In this document: positions 8,158 through 17,381 of the stretch, piece by piece
Layout: each line of letters starts with the position of its first letter
How positions within the stretch are numbered: position 1 is the stretch's first letter
NCBI GenBank assembly: GCA_904384225.1
Contig: CAJFJV010000014.1
Location: 1 to 43,049 of the forward strand
Source: an uncultured Oscillospiraceae bacterium
Lineage (GTDB): Bacteria; Bacillota; Clostridia; Oscillospirales; Ruminococcaceae
Reading direction: 5' to 3'
DNA: 43,049 nt
Position numbers and translations under genes: made by a program
Notes under the pieces: generated by a model
What the model was told of the DNA's origin: nothing
The model's input: only the letters and a program-made list of their open reading frames with translations
Databases searched by the model: none

Positions 8158-9107
8158 AGGAACAGCAGACAGCCGGTGTGCCGATCAAAAGTAGGATCGG
8201 CGGACAGGCACTAATCGAAGGCGTTATGATGCGGGGGCTTGATAGGAGTGCAATGGCGGTAAGAAAGCCGGACGGTGAAATTGACGTGAGTATTTCGCCT
8301 CTCCAAGCAGGCAAAGCGATGCAGGTGATTGGGAAAATACCGATTGTACGCGGTGTATTTAATTTTATCCAAAGTATTGTAATAGGTTACCGCTGTCTCG
8401 GTAAATCAGCGGAAATTGCCGGGCTTGAAGAGGAGGAAGGGGAGCCGTCGAAGTTTGAGCAATGGTTAGACCGAACGTTTGGGGATCATCTGATGAAAAT
8501 CATTACCGGCGTGGGAATGCTTCTTGGCGTTGCAGCTTGCATTTTACTGTTTATCCTGCTTCCTTCTTTGGTTGTAAAGGGATTGGATATGCTGGTGCCT
8601 TTGCATGGATGGAAGTCCTTAATTGAAGGGATATTGAAAATGGGGATTTTTATCGGCTATCTTGCACTGATTACGCGGATGAAAGAAATCCATCGCGTAT
8701 TTCAATATCACGGTGCAGAGCACAAGACGATTTTTTGCTACGAAAACGGTCTGCCGCTTACTGTTGAAAATGTGAAGAAGCAGAAACGCTTTCATCCCCG
8801 TTGCGGAACAAGTTTTATGATATTAATGCTGATCCTCAGTATTTTGGTTTCATCCTTGATGACATGGGACAGCCTCTGGCTGCGCACTGTACTTAAAATT
8901 GCGTCACTCCCGCTTGTGATGGGAATTGGCTATGAGCTGATTAAAATAGCGGGGCGCTATGATAATATTCTGACCAAGATCATTTCATGGCCTGGATTGA
9001 TGCTGCAAAGGCTGACAACGTTTGAGCCGGAAGATGATCAAATGGAGGTAGCTATCGCATCAATGCTGCCGGTCATCCCAGAAAATCGGGATGAGGACCG
9101 ATGGTAA
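8154..9107 (+). CDS. DUF1385 (YqhQ-like) membrane protein
   Basis: A 317-residue protein of the DUF1385 family. Visible family marks are GGQALIEGVMMRG near the N-terminus, YHGAEHKTIFCYENG (about 196-210) and the following FHPRCGTSF. Hydrophobic segments cluster at about 125-150, 155-180, 220-240 and 245-265. The conserved His/Cys residues could bind metal. The function of the family is unknown; in many Firmicutes it sits next to prmC, as here. It overlaps the kinase by 4 bp and prmC by 7 bp, so it belongs to one operon. Confidence 0.88.
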   Translation: MKEQQTAGVPIKSRIGGQALIEGVMMRGLDRSAMAVRKPDGEIDVSISPLQAGKAMQVIGKIPIVRGVFNFIQSIVIGYRCLGKSAEIAGLEEEEGEPSKFEQWLDRTFGDHLMKIITGVGMLLGVAACILLFILLPSLVVKGLDMLVPLHGWKSLIEGILKMGIFIGYLALITRMKEIHRVFQYHGAEHKTIFCYENGLPLTVENVKKQKRFHPRCGTSFMILMLILSILVSSLMTWDSLWLRTVLKIASLPLVMGIGYELIKIAGRYDNILTKIISWPGLMLQRLTTFEPEDDQMEVAIASMLPVIPENRDEDRW

Positions 9108-9946
9108 GAATGACAGCAAATGAAAGCTATCGTGTGTTGTGCCATGCGCTGGAGCGAACCAGCAGCTGCCCTTCCTTTGAGGCGTTTGAACTGTTGGCAG
9201 GCTGTGCAGGGCTTTCCCGTACGCAGGTTTTAACGGATAGCGCAGTATTAGATGAAGAGCAGGTTCAGGCGATTGACGCGGCATTGCTGCGAAGGCTGAA
9301 TGGAGAGCCGCTGCAGTATATTTTAGGAGAATGGACGTTCTTTGGACGCCCGTTTTATGTTGGGAAAGGCGTATTGATTCCCCGTGCGGATACAGAGGTA
9401 CTTGTCGAAACGGCGCTGCTTATGTGCGGCGTGCAAAAGCAGCTGCGGATTGCAGATCTTTGTTCGGGCAGCGGCTGTATTGCTGTGACGCTTGCACGAG
9501 AAATTCCGGGAGCACAGGTAGATGCTTTTGAAAAAAGCGAAGCAGCTTATTCTTATCTGGAACGGAATATCCGGCGGCATGGTGCGCACGTACGGCCTTT
9601 TCTATTTGATGTCTGTGCTTCTTCAGCGGGCCTTTACGATTTGATTGTATCAAACCCACCGTACCTTTCGGCGGCTGATATGGAGAATTTGCAAAGGGAA
9701 GTTTCCTTTGAACCTCAAACGGCGCTTGCGGGCGGCGCTGACGGCCTTGATTTTTACCGAATCATAACGGAGCGCTGGAAGGCGAATCTGCGGCCCGGCG
9801 GGATTTTGCTTTATGAAGTTGGCGCAGGTCAGGCGGAGGCGGTTTCTGCGATCCTTTCGCAAAATGGTTTTGTAGAGATTTGCACATATAAAGATCTGTG
9901 TGGTATAATACGGGTGGTTGGCGGATATAAAGTGTCTGGCCCTTGA
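9101..9946 (+). CDS. prmC: Release factor N5-glutamine methyltransferase
   Basis: Methylates the GGQ glutamine of peptide-chain release factors, using S-adenosylmethionine. It has 281 residues, the usual size. An N-terminal helical substrate-recognition domain of about 80 residues ends in LQYILGEWTFFGRPF, the PrmC hallmark. The methyltransferase domain has the SAM-binding motif DLCSGSGCIAV and the substrate-glutamine motif SNPPYL. The start at 9101 has GAGG 4 nt upstream and overlaps the DUF1385 stop; a second ATG at 9110 is possible. prfA, the usual neighbour in Firmicutes, is not next to it here. Confidence 0.93.
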   Translation: MVRMTANESYRVLCHALERTSSCPSFEAFELLAGCAGLSRTQVLTDSAVLDEEQVQAIDAALLRRLNGEPLQYILGEWTFFGRPFYVGKGVLIPRADTEVLVETALLMCGVQKQLRIADLCSGSGCIAVTLAREIPGAQVDAFEKSEAAYSYLERNIRRHGAHVRPFLFDVCASSAGLYDLIVSNPPYLSAADMENLQREVSFEPQTALAGGADGLDFYRIITERWKANLRPGGILLYEVGAGQAEAVSAILSQNGFVEICTYKDLCGIIRVVGGYKVSGP

Positions 9947-10263
9947 CAGAGGCTTTTTTCTGTAAAGCGCGGACGAAAATTTCAAAGTAACGCAGGACCT
10001 TTGTACAATGGGAGAGGGAGATTCAAGCTGAATAGAAGTATCTGCGGCCTTATATTTCTGTGAAGGCCATGCCGCCCGGCAGCCGGCTTTACTAAGGCCT
10101 GTCTGAATGAAAATATAGGAAGCCGGTATGGGTGTGAGGAAGAAAGCTGTCCGTTGAAATATAAGGAAGCGCACCCAAACTGATTGTACTCAAGCGGCAT
10201 TAGCATTTATTTACAATAAAAATTATATTAAAAAGCTGAAAGAAAACAAAAGGAGTATTAAAA
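9947..10263 (+). promoter_or_regulatory. Intergenic region with recA leader
   Basis: No gene is seen in these 317 nt. The 5' part has a candidate promoter at 9981-10009. The rest would be a leader of about 248 nt containing CCGGCTT and AAGCCGG arms about 30 nt apart and other GC-rich pairing. Only short ORFs of fewer than 12 codons occur. No GAAC-N4-GTTC SOS box was found. Confidence 0.4.
9981..10009 (+). promoter_or_regulatory. Candidate recA promoter
   Basis: TTCAAA (9981-9986) and TACAAT (10004-10009) are spaced by 17 nt. It would give a long leader before recA. Confidence 0.4.
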
Positions 10264-11418
10264 ATGGCCACGAAAGCAAAAAGTGGGAAACCTCAAGTGG
10301 AATTACAGGTCTCTGCAGAAGACAGAAAAAAGGCGTTGCAGACAGCGATCAGCCAAATAGAAAAACAATACGGAAAAGGCGCCGTCATGAAACTTGGCCA
10401 GGCCACCACGATGCAGGTGGACGCAATTTCAACCGGCTCGCTTGGCCTTGATATGGCGCTGGGAATCGGCGGCGTCCCGCGCGGGCGCATTATTGAGGTG
10501 TACGGACCGGAGTCTTCTGGCAAAACGACCGTAGCGCTGCAGATTATTGCGCAGGCGCAGAAAGAAGGCGGAGAAGCAGCTTTTATTGACGTTGAGCATG
10601 CGTTAGACCCGGTGTACGCCAAAGCGCTCGGTGTAGATATTGATTCCTTGCTTGTTTCTCAGCCGGATACCGGTGAACAGGCGCTTGAAATTATGGAAGC
10701 GCTGATTCGTTCCGGTGCGTTGGATGTAATTGTGTTGGACTCCGTAGCGGCGATGGTTACCAAAGCCGAAATAGATGGAGAAATGGGAGAGGCTCACGTC
10801 GGGCTGCAGGCAAGGCTGATGTCGCAGGCTTTAAGAAAACTTACCTCTGTGGTGTCACGCTCGAATTGTGTGGCAGTGTTTATCAACCAGATCCGTGAAA
10901 AAATCGGTGTGATGTATGGGAATCCCGAAACAACACCAGGTGGCCGGGCGCTTAAATTTTATTCATCTGTCCGTATTGAGGTAAGGCGGGGAGAACCAAT
11001 TAAGAATGGTTCGGAGATTATCGGGAACAAGACAAAATGCAAAATCGTAAAAAATAAAGTGGCACCGCCATTTAAAGAAGTCGTTTTTGACATTTTGTAT
11101 GGAGAAGGGGTTTCCCGTGTAGGCGAGATCATTGATTACGCGGTAGAAGCAGATATTATTGAAAAAAGCGGCGCATGGTTCAGTTATAACGGCGAGCGTT
11201 TAGGTCAGGGAAGAGATAGGGTCAAACAGCTCTTAAAGGATAATGAGGCACTCTGCAACGAAATTGAACAGAAAGTCCGGGCGCATGCGGCGGAACTGCT
11301 TGAAAAATCGCGGATGAAGTCGGCTTCTGCGCCGCAGGCTTCCGCTCCTGTTATCCCAGCAGCTCCGGTTAATTTAGAAGTTGATTTGGACATTGATGCG
11401 GATGAGAGTGACTTCTGA
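10264..11418 (+). CDS. recA: Recombinase RecA
   Basis: Forms ATP-dependent filaments on single-stranded DNA, catalyses strand exchange and triggers LexA self-cleavage. It has 384 residues, longer than the usual 340-350 because of an Ala/Pro-rich tail ending in an acidic patch. Walker A is GPESSGKTT; the ATPase Glu sits in [10 protein letters not shown]; Walker B is [10 protein letters not shown]; the MSQALRKLT and [10 protein letters not shown] segments lead into DNA-binding loop L2. Start ATG with AAAGGAG at 9 nt. Its stop overlaps recX (TGATG), so the inhibitor or modulator RecX is coupled to it. lexA is in the same window at 32984. No SOS box is visible upstream. Confidence 0.97.
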   Translation: MATKAKSGKPQVELQVSAEDRKKALQTAISQIEKQYGKGAVMKLGQATTMQVDAISTGSLGLDMALGIGGVPRGRIIEVYGPESSGKTTVALQIIAQAQKEGGEAAFIDVEHALDPVYAKALGVDIDSLLVSQPDTGEQALEIMEALIRSGALDVIVLDSVAAMVTKAEIDGEMGEAHVGLQARLMSQALRKLTSVVSRSNCVAVFINQIREKIGVMYGNPETTPGGRALKFYSSVRIEVRRGEPIKNGSEIIGNKTKCKIVKNKVAPPFKEVVFDILYGEGVSRVGEIIDYAVEADIIEKSGAWFSYNGERLGQGRDRVKQLLKDNEALCNEIEQKVRAHAAELLEKSRMKSASAPQASAPVIPAAPVNLEVDLDIDADESDF

Positions 11419-12050
11419 TGCGGATTACTGCAATTGAACCCGGAAAAGGGGAACGGTTCCGTTTGTATACAGAGGAAGGCTATCTTTGCACGCTGGATGG
11501 CGAGACGGTTTTATCAAACCATATTTGTATTGGATGTGATGTAGACGGCCAAGCTTTGAACGAACTCAGCCTGCAGTCACAATTCCGCCGCGGCAGAGAG
11601 AAGGCGTATACCCTTTTGGGGTATCGTGATCATTCACGTAAAGAGCTTTTTGACAAATTACAGAGGTATATTTCTCCTGAAGCAGCGGCGTTGGTCTGTG
11701 ATCTTATGGAGGAGCAGCATTTTTTAAATGATGAAGCATATGCTGAGAAATATGCACACTATTATCTTGAAACGAAAAAATGGGGAGCGCGCCGCGCGAA
11801 ATATGAGCTGATCCGCAAGGGAATTGATCCTCAGCTTGCGGAACGTGTTTTGGATGCGTGTGAAATAGATGTTGCGGCGCAGATCCGTGCAGTAATTGAA
11901 AAAAAATATTCCCGTTTTCTAACCGCTGAAGATCCATATGCTGTAAAAAAGCTCATTGCGGCACTCATGCGGCTTGGATATCATTACAGCGATATTAAAG
12001 AGGTTTTGGCGGAATACAGAGATGGTGTTCCAGAGGATGAACAGTATTAA
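11418..12050 (+). CDS. recX: Regulatory protein RecX
   Basis: Binds RecA filaments and limits their activity. It has 210 residues. The all-helical RecX repeats are visible: LLGYRDHSRKELFDKL, then LMEEQHFLNDEAYAEKYAH, then KKWGARRAKYELIRKGI and a final LMRLGYHYSDIKEVL. The N-terminal 50 residues form a small beta region typical of Gram-positive RecX. The start shares one base with the recA stop. Gene order recA-recX is common in bacteria. Confidence 0.92.
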   Translation: MRITAIEPGKGERFRLYTEEGYLCTLDGETVLSNHICIGCDVDGQALNELSLQSQFRRGREKAYTLLGYRDHSRKELFDKLQRYISPEAAALVCDLMEEQHFLNDEAYAEKYAHYYLETKKWGARRAKYELIRKGIDPQLAERVLDACEIDVAAQIRAVIEKKYSRFLTAEDPYAVKKLIAALMRLGYHYSDIKEVLAEYRDGVPEDEQY

Positions 12051-12065
12051 CTATGGAGGATGTAC

Positions 12066-13403
12066 ATGGCAATTAAAGTTTCAATGATTTCACTCGGCTG
12101 TTCCAAAAACCAAGTGGATGCAGAACATCTTTTAGCCACGCTTTCAGATGGCGGATTTGAGTTGTGCAGAGATGTTTCGGAAAGTGATGTTGTCGTCATT
12201 AATACCTGCGGTTTTATCCAGTCTGCAAAAGAAGAAGCCATTGAGAATATACTGGAAATAGCTGAACTTAAAAAGGAAGGCGCAGTAAAAGGGATCGTGG
12301 TAACAGGCTGTTTGGCCGAGCGCTATCGAGATGAGATCGCGGACGAAATGGAAGAAGTGAACGTCGTTTTAGGGATTGGCGCAAACAATAGAATTTGTGA
12401 AGCGGTAAGAAAAGCTGCTGCTGGAGATAGAATGACGGCGTATGGGAAAAAAGAGGAATTGGATCTTTCCGGAAAAAGGATCCTTACCACACTGCCATAC
12501 TATGCCTATTTGAAAATCGCCGAAGGATGTGATAACTGCTGTACGTATTGTGCTATCCCGCAGATACGGGGCCGTTTCCGCAGCCGTCCAATGGAAGAAT
12601 TGATTGATGAGGCGAAATGGCTTGCCGGGCAGGGCGTTAAAGAACTGGTAGTAGTAGCGCAGGATACGACTCGCTACGGTGAAGATTTATATGGTGAATA
12701 CAGGCTGGCCGCCCTTTTAAAAGAACTCTGCAAAATTGACGGCCTGCGCTGGATTCGTACACTGTATTGCTATCCGGATAAAATAACAGAAGATTTAATA
12801 GACACGATAGCCATGGAAGAAAAACTGGTAAAGTACTTGGATATTCCGATCCAGCATTGTGAAGAGGATATTTTACGCAAAATGAACCGGCCGATGGATC
12901 GAGATTCTTTAGCAGCGTTAATGGAAAAACTGCGTAATCGTATTCCAGGATTAACTCTCCGTACAACCGTAATGGTTGGGTTCCCGGGTGAAACGGAAGA
13001 ACAGTTTGCCGCGTTAAGCGAGTTTGTGCAGGAAGTCCGGTTTGACCGGCTGGGATGTTTTTCTTTTTCGGCGGAAGAAGGTACGGTGGCGGAAGATATG
13101 GCTGGGCAAGTTGATGAGGAAGAAAAGAAACGCCGGGAAGAAATTATTATGACGCAGCAATCCATTATTATGGAGCAGCTTAATCAGGAAAAGATTGGAG
13201 AGCGGCAGCTGTGTATAGTAGAAGGGTACGACCGTTATGGAGAATGTTATTTTGGAAGGACAGCAGCAGATGCACCGGATGTTGATGGAAAGGTGTTTTT
13301 TACCAGTGAAGATCAGCTGAAAATGGGCGATTTTGTGAAAGTTCGTATTGAAGAAGTTATGGACTATGATCTTGTAGGCGTATGCGTTTCTTATTCATTG
13401 TAA
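12066..13403 (+). CDS. rimO: Ribosomal protein uS12 methylthiotransferase RimO
   Basis: A radical-SAM enzyme that adds a methylthio group to an Asp of ribosomal protein S12. It has 445 residues. UPF0004 N-terminal domain: SLGCSKNQVD, VINTCGFI and VTGCLAE supply three Cys for one iron-sulfur cluster. Radical-SAM motif CDNCCTYC supplies the second cluster. A C-terminal TRAM domain follows. SLGCSKN distinguishes RimO from MiaB. The start at 12066 has GGAGG six nt upstream; the ATG at 12060 is too close to that site. It follows recX by 15 nt. Confidence 0.94.
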   Translation: MAIKVSMISLGCSKNQVDAEHLLATLSDGGFELCRDVSESDVVVINTCGFIQSAKEEAIENILEIAELKKEGAVKGIVVTGCLAERYRDEIADEMEEVNVVLGIGANNRICEAVRKAAAGDRMTAYGKKEELDLSGKRILTTLPYYAYLKIAEGCDNCCTYCAIPQIRGRFRSRPMEELIDEAKWLAGQGVKELVVVAQDTTRYGEDLYGEYRLAALLKELCKIDGLRWIRTLYCYPDKITEDLIDTIAMEEKLVKYLDIPIQHCEEDILRKMNRPMDRDSLAALMEKLRNRIPGLTLRTTVMVGFPGETEEQFAALSEFVQEVRFDRLGCFSFSAEEGTVAEDMAGQVDEEEKKRREEIIMTQQSIIMEQLNQEKIGERQLCIVEGYDRYGECYFGRTAADAPDVDGKVFFTSEDQLKMGDFVKVRIEEVMDYDLVGVCVSYSL

Positions 13404-13439
13404 AATATTTGAAAAGTGACTTCAAAGGAGGAACCTTTT

Positions 13440-14009
13440 TTGAATACACCGAATAAGCTGACGGTATTAAGGGTATTACTGGTGCCGCTGTTTTTGGTTT
13501 TTTTATTAGTGGGGCAGATCCCGGCGCATTACCTATTGGCACTTATTGTGTTTGTCGTCGCATCGGCTACCGATTCGCTGGATGGGCATTTGGCACGAAA
13601 GAATGATCAGGTAACGACGTTTGGAAAATTTCTGGATCCGCTCGCAGACAAAATACTGGTTCTTTCCGCTATGATTTCATTTATAGAGATTGGGCTTTGT
13701 GGGTCGCTTGTAGTCGTTATTATGATTGCACGCGAATTTATGGTAACGTCCCTTCGTCTTGTTGCCGTTTCAGGCGATGGGACTGTGATAGCAGCTGGGC
13801 TGCTTGGAAAAGTGAAAACGGTTGTGCAGATGGTCAGTGTTGTTTTAATCCTGATTTTGTGTATGCTTTCGGAGTGGTCGATTCTTCCTGCGGGAATATC
13901 GGTCCCGGTTATTGCAGAGAGCTTAATGTGGATATCGGCCATCCTTTCTGTTGTCTCGGGCGCGCAGTATATCTGGAAAAATCGGGCTGCAATCGGTCAG
14001 CTCAAATAA
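13440..14009 (+). CDS. pgsA: CDP-diacylglycerol-glycerol-3-phosphate phosphatidyltransferase
   Basis: Makes phosphatidylglycerophosphate from CDP-diacylglycerol and glycerol-3-phosphate, in the membrane. It has 189 residues and several membrane spans. The CDP-alcohol phosphotransferase signature D-x2-DG-x2-AR-x8-G-x3-D-x3-D is complete, from TDSLDGHLARK to FGKFLDPLADK. The start is TTG at 13440 with a perfect AAAGGAGG at 8 nt; an upstream GTG in frame would put that site inside the coding region. It is the last gene of the recA-recX-rimO-pgsA run. Confidence 0.92.
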   Translation: MNTPNKLTVLRVLLVPLFLVFLLVGQIPAHYLLALIVFVVASATDSLDGHLARKNDQVTTFGKFLDPLADKILVLSAMISFIEIGLCGSLVVVIMIAREFMVTSLRLVAVSGDGTVIAAGLLGKVKTVVQMVSVVLILILCMLSEWSILPAGISVPVIAESLMWISAILSVVSGAQYIWKNRAAIGQLK

Positions 14010-14088
14010 TGTCCTCTTGCTTTTCAGGTTTGGATGCGGTATACTTTCTATTGGCTACAGAATCATCTGGGCTTGAAAAGTACCCCTG

Positions 14089-14115
14089 TTGACAACGTAT
14101 GTCTCAGAATATAAG
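14089..14115 (+). promoter_or_regulatory. Promoter of the cysteine T-box transcript
   Basis: TTGACA (14089-14094) with TATAAG (14110-14115) at a short 15-nt spacer; TSS about 14122, at the start of the T-box leader. Confidence 0.5.
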
Positions 14116-14119
14116 TTTG

Positions 14120-14376
14120 CACTATTACCAAAAAACAAAACAGAAGAAATGCGAAGAACGGAAGAAGTAGCGGTCTTAAAACCGCACGGACAGAGAGCGG
14201 CCAAAAGGTGAAAGGGCCGTACGTGGGAAAACTGTGAAATGCATCCGGGAGCAGACGGTGGGAAGTTTTGTAGTATCGCCGTTCGGGTAGCCGCCGTTAA
14301 AAGGCTTTGAGTAAAAAAAGAAGTGGAACCGCGGACCGCCGCCTTCGTATGTGAAGGCGGCGGCCTTTTTTCAGGA
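14120..14376 (+). promoter_or_regulatory. T-box leader, probably cysteine-specific
   Basis: The T-box sequence AAGTGGAACCGCGG is at 14321-14334 and would pair with the CCA end of uncharged tRNA. The terminator has CCGCCGCCTTC (14336-14346), GAAGGCGGCGG (14353-14363) and a T-tract to 14371. The stem I region contains GTGAAATGCATC, whose TGC (14240-14242) is the likely cysteine specifier codon. The downstream genes are cysE and cysS, which fits: low charging of tRNA-Cys would turn on cysteine synthesis and charging. Confidence 0.85.
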
Positions 14377-14388
14377 AAGGAAGGGGCT

Positions 14389-15057
14389 ATGTTTCAGAAT
14401 CTCAGATATGACATTCAGGCAATCAAAAATCGCGATCCGGCAGCCAGAAGCTCGATAGAAGTACTTTTATTGTATTCGGGGCTACATGCGCTTCTATGGT
14501 ATCGCATTGCACACTGGTTTTACAAACATCATTGTTTCTTTTTAGCGCGTTTTTTTTCGCAATCGGGCAGGCTATGGACAGGGATTGAAATCCATCCTGG
14601 CGCACAAATTGGCAGAGGGCTTTTTATTGATCATGGCAGCGGCGTTGTTATCGGTGAAACTACAGTCATCGGCGATGACTGTACATTGTACCAAGGGGTA
14701 ACTTTAGGAGGAACAGGAAAAGATAAAGGCAAACGGCATCCCACGTTAGGAAATAATGTGCTGGTCGGAAGCGGCGCAAAAATATTGGGGCCATTTAAAG
14801 TAGGAGATAACGCACGTGTTGCAGCGGGAGCTGTGGTGCTCGATGAAGTACCGCCAAATTCTACGGCGGTCGGCGTTCCGGCACGTATTGTCCGCAAAGA
14901 TGGGGTGCGTGTCTGCGGCGAGATGGATCAAATCCATGTAAAGGATCCGGTCTCACAGGAGCTGTGCCGCCTGCGCGGCGTAGTAGAGCATTTGGAAAAA
15001 GAGGTTGCATCGTTAAAGCGTATGCAGCAGCAAAGGAAAGGAGAAGATCAACAATGA
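14389..15057 (+). CDS. cysE: Serine O-acetyltransferase
   Basis: Acetylates L-serine with acetyl-CoA, the first step of cysteine synthesis; cytosolic. It has 222 residues. The short N-terminal helical part is followed by a left-handed beta-helix with hexapeptide repeats (IEIHPGAQIG, HGSGVVIGETTVIG, LGNNVLVGSGAKILG) and the active-site DHGSG region. The C-terminus is a likely coiled coil (CRLRGVVEHLEKEVASL). Start ATG with AGGAAGGGG; an earlier in-frame start lies in the T-box terminator and is not used. It overlaps cysS by 4 bp. Confidence 0.93.
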   Translation: MFQNLRYDIQAIKNRDPAARSSIEVLLLYSGLHALLWYRIAHWFYKHHCFFLARFFSQSGRLWTGIEIHPGAQIGRGLFIDHGSGVVIGETTVIGDDCTLYQGVTLGGTGKDKGKRHPTLGNNVLVGSGAKILGPFKVGDNARVAAGAVVLDEVPPNSTAVGVPARIVRKDGVRVCGEMDQIHVKDPVSQELCRLRGVVEHLEKEVASLKRMQQQRKGEDQQ

Positions 15058-16451
15058 AGATATATAATACCTTAACCCGGAAAAAAGAGGAGTTTGTCCC
15101 GATCGAATATGGTAAAGTTAAAATTTATGCGTGCGGGCCGACCGTTTACAATTTGATTCACATAGGGAATGCACGTCCGATTTGTGTGTTTGACACATTG
15201 CGCAGATATTTAGCTTATCGCGGCTATCAAGTGAAATTTGTGCAAAATTATACGGATGTTGACGATAAGATCATCAATCGGGCTGCAGAAGAGGGGACTA
15301 CGGCTAAAGAAATTTCAGAGCGTTATATAGCAGAATATAAAAAAGATGCCGCTGCACTAAACGTTATGGAAGCGGATGCCCATCCGAAAGTTACAGAAAA
15401 CATGGGGGAAATCATTAAGATTGTAAAAACACTTGTAGAAAAAGGTTTTGCTTATGAAGCGGGAGGCGACGTGTATTTCCGTACGGCAAGATTCTCTGAA
15501 TATGGAAAGCTTTCTCATATGCCGCTCGAGGAGCTCGAAGCGGGTGCGCGGATTGAGGTCAATTCTGTAAAGGAAGATCCAATGGATTTTGCTTTGTGGA
15601 AGGCATCAAAACCCGGTGAACCTAGTTGGAAATCCCCATGGGGTGAAGGGCGGCCGGGATGGCATATCGAGTGTTCGGCTATGGCTCAAAAGTTTCTTGG
15701 GAAAACCATCGATATCCATTGTGGCGGCCAAGATCTGATCTTTCCGCATCACGAAAATGAAATCGCACAAAGCGAGTGTGCAAACGGCGTCCCTTTTGCG
15801 CACTATTGGATGCATAACGGGTATATCAATATCGATAATCGTAAAATGTCAAAATCGCTTGGGAATTTTATTACGACACGCGCAGCAGGTGAGCGGTTTG
15901 GATATGAACCGATCCGCCTTTTGATGATTCAGGCACACTACCGCAGTCAAATTAATTATACGGAAGAAGTTGTAGAGTCGTGCGTATCTTCCTTGGAGCG
16001 GATGTATACATGCTGGGAAAATCTAAACTTTGTCAAAAAAACGGCACGTCCGGGCGCAATATCAGAAAGCCAGAAAGAACGCCTTGATGCATTCCGCAAT
16101 CGTTTTGTTGACGCGATGGATGATGATTTGAATACGGCGGATGCTTTGGCTGTAATATTTGAATTGATTCGTGAAATCAACTCAAATATCCAAGGGGAGA
16201 ATCTTGAAAATGCAGGTTACATCGATTATGCTGCTGCGCTTTATGAGGAATTGACCCAAGTTTTGGGGCTTTTATATAATAAGAAAGAAGAAGAGATTCC
16301 GTCCGATATATTGGCGCTTGTTGCAGAGCGCGCAGCGGCGCGTAAGGCAAAAGATTTTGCACGGGCAGATGCACTGCGGGATGAAATCGTGTCGAAGGGA
16401 TACCTTGTTGAAGAGACAAGACAAGGGACAAAAGTATCAAAAAAGAACTGA
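15054..16451 (+). CDS. cysS: Cysteinyl-tRNA synthetase
   Basis: Charges tRNA-Cys with cysteine using ATP; a class I synthetase. It has 465 residues. Visible features: Zn ligand Cys in YACGPTVYN; HIGH motif as HIGNA; other Zn ligands in GWHIECSAMA and HHENEIAQSE; KMSKS motif in KMSKSLGN. The start ATG at 15054 overlaps the cysE stop and has AAAGGAG upstream. Its transcription is likely controlled by the cysteine T-box upstream of cysE. Confidence 0.96.
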   Translation: MKIYNTLTRKKEEFVPIEYGKVKIYACGPTVYNLIHIGNARPICVFDTLRRYLAYRGYQVKFVQNYTDVDDKIINRAAEEGTTAKEISERYIAEYKKDAAALNVMEADAHPKVTENMGEIIKIVKTLVEKGFAYEAGGDVYFRTARFSEYGKLSHMPLEELEAGARIEVNSVKEDPMDFALWKASKPGEPSWKSPWGEGRPGWHIECSAMAQKFLGKTIDIHCGGQDLIFPHHENEIAQSECANGVPFAHYWMHNGYINIDNRKMSKSLGNFITTRAAGERFGYEPIRLLMIQAHYRSQINYTEEVVESCVSSLERMYTCWENLNFVKKTARPGAISESQKERLDAFRNRFVDAMDDDLNTADALAVIFELIREINSNIQGENLENAGYIDYAAALYEELTQVLGLLYNKKEEEIPSDILALVAERAAARKAKDFARADALRDEIVSKGYLVEETRQGTKVSKKN

Positions 16452-16498
16452 ATACGATTCATTTACAAAATGTTCATTATTTTTTACGGAATCGTCTC

Positions 16499-16527
16499 TT
16501 GTATGCCTATGTGTTGATCGCTATAAT
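16499..16527 (+). promoter_or_regulatory. Promoter of the cyclophilin lipoprotein pair
   Basis: TTGTAT (16499-16504), 17-nt spacer, TATAAT (16522-16527). TSS about 16534 rules out translation from the earlier in-frame codon at 16499. Confidence 0.6.
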
Positions 16528-16618
16528 AAAAACTACACATAATATTATATCCGTATACAGCAGGAAATCGCTTGATTTCACATGGTACAACGCGGAGAGG
16601 AATACAGGTGATAGAAGC

Positions 16619-17365
16619 TTGAAAAAAACAAAGATCGTGTCGTGTATACTCGCCATAGCTTTTTTATTCACCGGCTGTATGTCGTCTGATGCGCAGCCGA
16701 TCAATGAGGAAGATATTCATTTTGTCCAATTTGATGAAATAGCGGATGATGCGGAGGTTGCGGTTATCCATACTTCTGTTGGAACAATCCGAATGGTATT
16801 GTTTCCTGAAGAAGCGCCGAACACAGTTGCGCATTTCAGAAGATTGGTGAAAGACGGGTTTTATACCAATCAAAGGATTTTTGGCCAGTCTGAAAGCAAT
16901 ACAATCATTACCGGTGCAACGGATGAAACCGGTGGGACGGGCAAATTGCTAACAGATGACGGCGAAGCGATCGAATGCGAGACAACGCCGAATTTGTGGC
17001 ATTTCAGCGGAGCGGTCTCAGTACTTGGATATCAAGAAAACAGGTTTTCCCAAGAGTACTATTCAGACAGCCGTTTTTTTATCATTGGAAACGTAGATGC
17101 AACAACGGATCTGGTCAATGAGATGGAGGAATATGACTATCCGCTTAAGGTAATCAACGCTTATAAAGAGCACGGCGGTTTACCGCAATTTACGGGTGCA
17201 TATACGGTGTTTGCGCAGGTTTACGATGGGCTTGATATTGTAGATACGCTTTCTCAAATGCCAACTACTGGGGATTATAAAGAACTTGCGGATGGCGTTG
17301 TGATTGAATCTATCGAGCTTTCCACATATGGCGAGGAAGCTGCAAAAGAAAATAATAAAGCTTGA
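16619..17365 (+). CDS. Cyclophilin-like lipoprotein, eroded active site
   Basis: A 248-residue exported lipoprotein. The start is TTG with AGGTG 8 nt upstream, giving a lipoprotein signal ending in LFTGC. A cyclophilin domain follows: [20 protein letters not shown], then [20 protein letters not shown]. In active cyclophilins the next segment is FHRIxxxFMxQGGD, supplying Arg, Phe and Gln. Here it reads [20 protein letters not shown], so the catalytic Arg-Phe-Gln set is lost or displaced. It therefore may act as a binding or chaperone partner rather than a prolyl isomerase. It lies 16 nt before an intact paralogue. Confidence 0.78.
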   Translation: MKKTKIVSCILAIAFLFTGCMSSDAQPINEEDIHFVQFDEIADDAEVAVIHTSVGTIRMVLFPEEAPNTVAHFRRLVKDGFYTNQRIFGQSESNTIITGATDETGGTGKLLTDDGEAIECETTPNLWHFSGAVSVLGYQENRFSQEYYSDSRFFIIGNVDATTDLVNEMEEYDYPLKVINAYKEHGGLPQFTGAYTVFAQVYDGLDIVDTLSQMPTTGDYKELADGVVIESIELSTYGEEAAKENNKA

Positions 17366-17381
17366 AGGGGAAAGGCATTCA

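Noticed and set aside
10010-10263. Known riboswitch in the recA leader
   Set aside because: I could not match it to the cyclic-di-GMP, cobalamin or folate consensus by eye; only unspecific pairing is seen.
14323-14388. Longer cysE reading from 14323
   Set aside because: It begins inside the T-box terminator; the ATG at 14389 has a good RBS.
16499-16618. Longer start for the first cyclophilin lipoprotein
   Set aside because: It runs through a likely promoter and would bury the lipoprotein signal.
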